Shown: piece by piece, positions 39,923 through 44,160 of the stretch
Numbering within the stretch: position 1 is the first letter of the stretch
Layout of the letters: each line of letters begins with the position of its first letter
Source: an uncultured Rhodospirillales bacterium
Lineage (GTDB): Bacteria > Pseudomonadota > Alphaproteobacteria > Acetobacterales > Acetobacteraceae
DNA length: 44,160 nucleotides
Reading direction: 5' to 3'
Assembly: GCA_903845065.1 (NCBI GenBank)
Contig: CAIMWH010000214.1
Span: 1-44,160 of the forward strand
Translations under genes and position numbers: made by a program
Notes under the pieces: generated by a model
The model's input: the letters and a program-made list of their open reading frames with translations, nothing else
Told to the model about the DNA's origin: nothing
Database searches by the model: none

Positions 39923-41572
39923 GTGACCCAGCCCGACCGCATTACCGTCTCGGTGATCCAGCACCGGCTGCATGCCATCGTCGAGGAAATGGGGGAGGCG
40001 ATGTTGCGGACGGCGTATTCGCAGATCCTCAATTCCAGCCGGGATTTCTCGACGGCGATTTGCGGGCTGGATGGGCGGTTGATCGCGCAGGCTGAGCATG
40101 TGCCGATCCATGTCGGCGCGCTGCCGTGGGCGGCGCGGGCGGTGACGGCGTTTTTCGAGGGCGATATCCATCCCGGCGACGTGTTCCTGCTCAATGACCC
40201 CTATCACGGCGGCAACCACATTCCGGACCTTACCGTGTTCGTGCCGGTGTTCGATGGCGGCCGGCCGGTATTCTGGGCGATCAACCGGGCGCACCAGTCC
40301 GATATCGGCGGCGCGACGCATGGCGCCTACAACGCGGGGGCGACCGAGATCTGGCAGGAGGGCATCCGGGTGCCGCCGTTGCGGCTGTATGAGAAGGGGG
40401 TGGTGCGGCGCGACGTGTTCGAGATGCTGGTGCTGAATGTGCGCCATCCCAATGATTTCCGCGGCGATCTGGCGGCGATGATAGGTTCGGCGCATGTGGG
40501 GGAGCGGCGGTTGCTGGCGCTGGCCGGGGAGTTTGGCTGGCCGGTGACGCATGCGGCCATCGAGGCGGTGCTGGATGGCGCGGAGCGGCAGGCGCGCGCG
40601 GTGATCGCGACGTGGAAGGACGGCGTGTATCACGGGGAGGCGGTGCTGGATGATGACGGGCACGGCATCGAGAACATCCATATTCGCGCCACCGTCACCA
40701 AGCAGGGCTCGGACCTGACGGTGGACCTGACGGATAGCCATCCGCAGGTGATCGGGTTCGTGAATTCGTCGCACCCCAATATGCAGTCGGCGGTGGCGGT
40801 GGCGCTGGCGTACCTGATCGATCCGCATACGCCGAAGAATGACGGGGCGTTCCGGCCGCTGACCGTGATCGCCAAGCCGGGCACGGTGGTGTGGGCCAAT
40901 CCGGGGGCGCCGGTGACGCTGTGCACCAATCATTGCGGGCAGGAGATCATGGAGGCGATCATCACCGCGCTGGCGCCGGCGTGCCCGGATCGGGCGATGG
41001 CGGGGTGGGGGCGGCGGTTCCGGATTGCGATTTCGGGGAAGGACCCACGCACCGGGAAGAAGTTCATCTGGCATTTGTTCCAGGCGCGGCCGGGCGGCGG
41101 GGCGTCGCCGGCGGGGGATGGCTGGGCAGGTGGCGGCGAGTGGCAGGCGGCGGGGGGGATCAAGTTCGGCAGCCTGGAGGTGACCGAGGTGCGGTTTCCG
41201 TTCCTGTTCCGCACCCATGAATGCCGGCCGGACAGCGGAGGGGATGGGCAGTATCGCGGCGGGCCAGGCGGTATCCTGGAGATGGTGGCGGAAATCGCCG
41301 AACCCGCTCTGGGCAATACCGCCGGGGATGGGGTGCGGCATGGCGCGGTGGGTATTCTGGGCGGCAGCGATGGGGCGCCGCATCGCTACACCCTGCATTC
41401 CGCCGGGCTGCCGCCGCGGGCGATCAAGACCAAGGAAGTCGGGCTGCCGATCCGGCCGGGAGATGTGTTCATGATCGAGTCCGGCGGCGGTGGCGGCTGG
41501 GGCGATCCGGCACGGCGCACGGCGGCGGCGCGGGCCGAGGACGTGCTCAGCGGCTTCGTGACGGGGGCGTAG
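39923..41572 (+). CDS. Hydantoinase B/oxoprolinase family protein
   Basis: 549 residues from GTG 39923: GGAGG (39910-39914) lies eight bases upstream and no nearby ATG has a ribosome site. ISVIQHRLHAIVEEMGEAMLRTAYS-like N-terminus (VIQHRLHAIVEEMGEAMLRT), the FLLNDPYHGGNHIPDLTVF motif and RAHQSDIGGATHGAYN hold the His/Asp residues typical of HyuB metal sites. The C-terminus ends GGGGGWGDPA, also typical. It pairs with the A protein encoded 3 bp downstream for ATP-dependent opening of a cyclic amide (N-methylhydantoin, 5-oxoproline) or acetone-carboxylase-like chemistry. Confidence 0.93.
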   Translation: MTQPDRITVSVIQHRLHAIVEEMGEAMLRTAYSQILNSSRDFSTAICGLDGRLIAQAEHVPIHVGALPWAARAVTAFFEGDIHPGDVFLLNDPYHGGNHIPDLTVFVPVFDGGRPVFWAINRAHQSDIGGATHGAYNAGATEIWQEGIRVPPLRLYEKGVVRRDVFEMLVLNVRHPNDFRGDLAAMIGSAHVGERRLLALAGEFGWPVTHAAIEAVLDGAERQARAVIATWKDGVYHGEAVLDDDGHGIENIHIRATVTKQGSDLTVDLTDSHPQVIGFVNSSHPNMQSAVAVALAYLIDPHTPKNDGAFRPLTVIAKPGTVVWANPGAPVTLCTNHCGQEIMEAIITALAPACPDRAMAGWGRRFRIAISGKDPRTGKKFIWHLFQARPGGGASPAGDGWAGGGEWQAAGGIKFGSLEVTEVRFPFLFRTHECRPDSGGDGQYRGGPGGILEMVAEIAEPALGNTAGDGVRHGAVGILGGSDGAPHRYTLHSAGLPPRAIKTKEVGLPIRPGDVFMIESGGGGGWGDPARRTAAARAEDVLSGFVTGA

Positions 41573-41575
41573 ATC

Positions 41576-43630
41576 ATGCTGCGCATTGGTATCGACGTCG
41601 GCGGCACGTTTACCGACCTGGTGGCGGTTGATCCGGCCGGGCGGTCCACCCTGGCGAAATCGGCTTCCACGCCGCCCGATCCCTCGGTGGGGGTGCTGAA
41701 CGGACTCGGCCTGCTGGCGGAGGCGCTGGGGATGGACCTGCCGGCGATGCTGGCCGGGACTGAGCGGATCGTCCATGGCACGACCGTGGCGACCAACGCG
41801 CTGCTGGAACACAAGGGCGCCCGGGTGGGGCTGCTGACCACCGAGGGGCATCGCGACGTGATCGAGATGCGCGAGGGGCTCAAGGACGATCGCTACAACC
41901 TGCGCATGCCGCCGCCGGTGCAACTGGTGCCGCGCCATCGCCGGTTGGGGGTGCGGGAGCGGATGCGGGCGGATGGGCGGGTGGAAATCCCGCTCGATCG
42001 TGGGTCGCTCGATGCCGCGATCGCCGTGTTGAAGGCGCAGGAGGTGGAGGCGGTGGCGATCTGCTACCTGCACGCCTGGCGCGACGCGGCGCATGAGCGG
42101 GCGACGGCCGAGGCTGTCGCGGCGGCCATGCCGGGGGTTTATTTGTCGCTTTCGTCCGAGGTGTTTCCGCAGATCAAGGAGTTTGACCGGGTCTCGACCA
42201 CCATCGTCAACGCCTATGTGGGGCCGGCGCTGTCGCGCTATCTGCGGCGGCTGGAGGGGCGGCTGCGGGAGGCCGGGTACGGCGGGCCGCTGCTGATCAT
42301 CCAGTCCCACGGTGGGGTAACGCCGGTGGAGGAGGCGGCGCGGATTGCGGCGGGGGGTGTGCTGTCGGGGCCGGCGGGGGGCGTGGCGGGCAGCCGGTAT
42401 GCGGCGAAGCTGCTGGGCAGCGGCGATCTCATTCCGTTCGACATGGGGGGCACCTCCACCGACATCTGCCTGATCGTGAACGGCGAGCCGGCGTTGACCA
42501 CCGGGCGAGGGGTTGGCGGGCATCGGCTGGCGTTGAACAGCCTTGATATCGCCAGCCTCGGGGCGGGCGGCGGCTCGATCGGGCGGGCGGATAGCGGGGG
42601 GATTCTGCATGTCGGGCCGGAAAGCGCCGGGGCGCTGCCGGGGCCGGCCTGTTATGGCCGGGGCGGCACCCGCGCGACGGTGACGGATGCGAACCTGGTG
42701 CTGGGGTATCTCGATCCGGGGAGCTTTCTGGGTGGGCGGGCGACGCTGGATGTGGCGGCGGCGGAGGCGGCGCTGGATGGGTTGGCGGCTGAGTTGGGTG
42801 TCACCCGCATTCAGGCGGCCGAGGGCGTGCATCGGGTGGTGAACACCAACATGGCGGAGGGGATTCGCCTGGTGTCGGTGCGGCGCGGGGTTGATCCGCG
42901 GCGGTTCGCGCTGCTGTCATTCGGCGGCGCGGCGGGGCTGCATGTGGCCGATGTGGCGCGGCAGCTCGATCTCACCCGGGTGATCGTGCCGCGCGTGGCC
43001 TCGGTGCTGTCGGCGTGGGGGATGCTGGCGACGGACCTGCGGTTCGAGGTGTCGCGCACCCATATCGGCGATGCCGGGCAGTTGAGCGGGGCGGCGGTGG
43101 CGCGGATGTTCGAGGACATGGAGGCCGAGGGGCGGGCGCGGCTGGCCGCTTCGTATGACGGGCCGGTGCGCACGGAGCGGACGGTGGAGATGCGCTACGG
43201 GGAGCAGATCTTCGAAATCGCGGTGCCGCTGGGGGGCGTGGATTGGTCGGTGGCGGACCCGCTGCCGCAGATCGTCGAGCGGTTCCATGCGCGGCATGAG
43301 GAACTCTACACCTATGCGCTGCGCAACCAGGAGGCGGTGCTGGTGAATGCGCGGGCGGTGGTGATCGGCGTGTTGCCGGACCTGCCGCGCGAGCCGGATA
43401 TCGCGGCGCGCGTGCCGGGGGTGCCGGTGGGCGAGCGGCGCATCCATATCGGCGGCTGGGTTTCGGCGCCGGTGTATCGGCTGGACGACCTGGCGCCGGG
43501 GCAGGCGATCGCCGGGCCGGCGGTGGTGGAGTCGGCGATGACGACGGTGCTGCTGCGGCCGGGCAATACGGCGCGGGTGACGGCGCAGGGATGGCTCGAT
43601 ATCGCCATCCCCGCGTCCATCCAGGGCTAG
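41576..43630 (+). CDS. Hydantoinase A/oxoprolinase family protein
   Basis: 684 residues. The N-terminal domain RIGIDVGGTFTDLVAVDPAG is the sugar-kinase/Hsp70-like ATP site; GTTVATNALLEHKGARVGLL and ERIVHG are conserved in HyuA. LIPFDMGGTSTDICLI and FGGAAGLHVADVARQLDL follow in the core, and the C-terminal domain ends GPAVVESAMTTVLLRPG. The order B-A with the A stop embedded in a palindrome closes the unit. Substrate is not defined; 5-oxoproline is attractive because a GGT gene is 9 kb away, but the two are not in one operon. Confidence 0.94.
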   Translation: MLRIGIDVGGTFTDLVAVDPAGRSTLAKSASTPPDPSVGVLNGLGLLAEALGMDLPAMLAGTERIVHGTTVATNALLEHKGARVGLLTTEGHRDVIEMREGLKDDRYNLRMPPPVQLVPRHRRLGVRERMRADGRVEIPLDRGSLDAAIAVLKAQEVEAVAICYLHAWRDAAHERATAEAVAAAMPGVYLSLSSEVFPQIKEFDRVSTTIVNAYVGPALSRYLRRLEGRLREAGYGGPLLIIQSHGGVTPVEEAARIAAGGVLSGPAGGVAGSRYAAKLLGSGDLIPFDMGGTSTDICLIVNGEPALTTGRGVGGHRLALNSLDIASLGAGGGSIGRADSGGILHVGPESAGALPGPACYGRGGTRATVTDANLVLGYLDPGSFLGGRATLDVAAAEAALDGLAAELGVTRIQAAEGVHRVVNTNMAEGIRLVSVRRGVDPRRFALLSFGGAAGLHVADVARQLDLTRVIVPRVASVLSAWGMLATDLRFEVSRTHIGDAGQLSGAAVARMFEDMEAEGRARLAASYDGPVRTERTVEMRYGEQIFEIAVPLGGVDWSVADPLPQIVERFHARHEELYTYALRNQEAVLVNARAVVIGVLPDLPREPDIAARVPGVPVGERRIHIGGWVSAPVYRLDDLAPGQAIAGPAVVESAMTTVLLRPGNTARVTAQGWLDIAIPASIQG

Positions 43631-43676
43631 AGCGGGATGCTGTCTGATAGGCGACACCATCCCGCTCTAGCCTTTT
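43625..43676 (+). terminator. Palindromic terminator overlapping the hydantoinase A stop
   Basis: GGCTAGAGCGGGATG (43625-43639) and CATCCCGCTCTAGCC (43658-43672) are 15-base perfect arms; TGTC (43641-43644) and GACA (43653-43656) add an inner stem. TTTTGTTT follows. The stop TAG (43628-43630) lies in the left arm. Confidence 0.75.
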
Positions 43677-43684
43677 GTTTGATC

Positions 43685-43727
43685 GCATGATTCAGACCTG
43701 CGGTGATTCCACCTTCGGTCATCATGC
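43685..43727. repeat. Second intergenic palindromic unit
   Basis: GCATGAT (43685-43691) and ATCATGC (43721-43727) enclose an inner GGTG-ATTC-CACC hairpin (43702-43713). Read on the minus strand the unit begins AGAGCATGAT, which resembles the AGAGCATGAT-type palindromic repeats spread through Rhizobiales and related genomes (recollection). It directly touches the stop of the aminotransferase gene and the terminator on its left. Confidence 0.55.
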
Positions 43728-43728
43728 T

Positions 43729-44160
43729 CTAGGCGTTCGCCAGCACCACGTCACAAATGCGGGCCACGTCGGCCTCGGTGAGGTCCGGGTGGATCGGCAG
43801 GGCCATGATTCGGGTGGCGAGGTCTTCGCTGACCGGCATGGGCGCGCCGTCATGGGTGGGCTTGTAGGCGGGTTGGTGGTGGAGCGGCTTGGGGTAATAG
43901 ATGGCGGACGGGATGCCTTCGGCCTTCAGCGCCGCCTGCATGTTGTCGCGGGCGGCGCCGTTGGGCAGCAGGATGGCGTAGATCGCCCAGGCGCTGGTGC
44001 TGTTCGGCACGCGCACGGGGGTGGTGACGGCGTTGCCGAGGCGGCGGTCATAGATTTGGGCGATGCGTTCGCGGGCGGCGAGTTCGTCCGGGAAGACGGT
44101 GAGTTTGCTCAGCAGCACGGCGGCTTGCAGGGTGTCCATGCGGCCGTTCATGCCGGTGCG
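43729..44160 (-). CDS. DegT/DnrJ/EryC1 (WbpE-like) sugar aminotransferase, C-terminal part
   Basis: The frame is open to the right window edge; about 143 residues are visible, ending at TAG 43731-43729. GMNGRMDTLQAAVLLSKL is the conserved segment just after the PLP domain in this family, and IPSAIYYPKPLHHQPAY is the small-domain motif of WbpE/VioA-like enzymes. The start and PLP lysine are outside the window. Such enzymes place an amino group on a keto-sugar nucleotide, for example the UDP-sugar used in O-antigen. A second surface-glycan locus probably begins to the right. Confidence 0.9.
   Translation of the reverse strand, partial: RTGMNGRMDTLQAAVLLSKLTVFPDELAARERIAQIYDRRLGNAVTTPVRVPNSTSAWAIYAILLPNGAARDNMQAALKAEGIPSAIYYPKPLHHQPAYKPTHDGAPMPVSEDLATRIMALPIHPDLTEADVARICDVVLANA

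Noticed and set aside
39203-42832. 1209-codon open frame on the minus strand
   Set aside because: Only the last 196 codons (from 39793) are a real gene; the rest is antisense to the hydantoinase genes and rich in Arg, His and Pro, typical of high-GC shadow.
1-44160. CRISPR array or toxin-antitoxin/defence island
   Set aside because: No regularly spaced direct repeats and no cas, restriction, retron or toxin-antitoxin gene was recognised on either strand.

Overview
The window reads as about 44 kb of a very GC-rich alphaproteobacterial chromosome. Dense ATGA/TGATG-coupled operons, the divergent tyrS/anmK pair, an elongator tRNA-Met with encoded CCA, and A/T-cored palindromes of the GGTTCTTTTTT...AAAAAAGAACC type suggest Acetobacteraceae (inference). 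Only the first 3.2 kb looks mobile and partly decayed. The rest is an accessory metabolism, transport and cell-surface region with a few housekeeping genes.

Left edge (1-3.3 kb): the tail of an IS21-family element (istB end plus terminal repeats), a small membrane-anchored orphan divergent from a small serine recombinase, a tyrosine-integrase remnant lacking its catalytic domain, and a frameshifted, truncated IS630-family transposase.

3.3-11.5 kb: a minus-strand operon gntR - solute-binding protein - two permeases - DapA-superfamily lyase - two ATPases (peptide/nickel-type ABC importer). A Gfo/Idh/MocA oxidoreductase is divergent from gntR across a short region with a candidate operator. This looks like uptake plus catabolism of an unknown organic acid, sugar acid or peptide-like substrate.

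11.5-20.2 kb: a tightly coupled minus-strand series: tetR, a large multi-spanning membrane protein, a two-subunit transketolase, an NAD-dependent sugar epimerase/dehydratase, three SAM methyltransferases and a GtrB/ArnC-like glycosyltransferase. It looks like surface-glycan or glycolipid synthesis involving an unusual, possibly methylated or two-carbon-extended sugar.

20.2-26.1 kb: divergent from tetR across overlapping promoters and a palindrome lies a polar amino-acid-type ABC importer, a type II dehydroquinase and a shikimate-dehydrogenase homologue that has lost both substrate-carboxylate serines. A 125-bp palindromic element and a glutamate-1-semialdehyde-aminomutase-like enzyme follow.

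26.1-31.7 kb: a CDF-like transporter, a metallophosphoesterase, a DUF1127 protein divergent from a LysR regulator, tRNA-Met(CAT), a class III CoA-transferase, a PNPOx-like protein, and a PEP-CTERM secreted protein preceded by a near-consensus sigma-54 promoter and followed by a strong terminator.

31.7-36.6 kb: a minus-strand operon encoding a three-polypeptide, Co-type nitrile hydratase/thiocyanate hydrolase-like enzyme (beta split into N and C halves, then alpha), periplasmic gamma-glutamyltransferase and a uronate-dehydrogenase-like enzyme. An unrecognised 371-aa protein lies upstream.

36.8-44.2 kb: tyrS divergent from anmK, a CxxCxxCC protein, a hydantoinase/oxoprolinase-type pair (B then A), two palindromic intergenic elements, and the C-terminal part of a DegT/WbpE-type sugar aminotransferase running off the right edge.

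The best candidates for less-described biology are the split nitrile-hydratase/GGT/uronate-dehydrogenase operon, the AroQ plus altered-AroE transporter operon, the transketolase-methyltransferase glycan operon and the sigma-54-driven PEP-CTERM gene.
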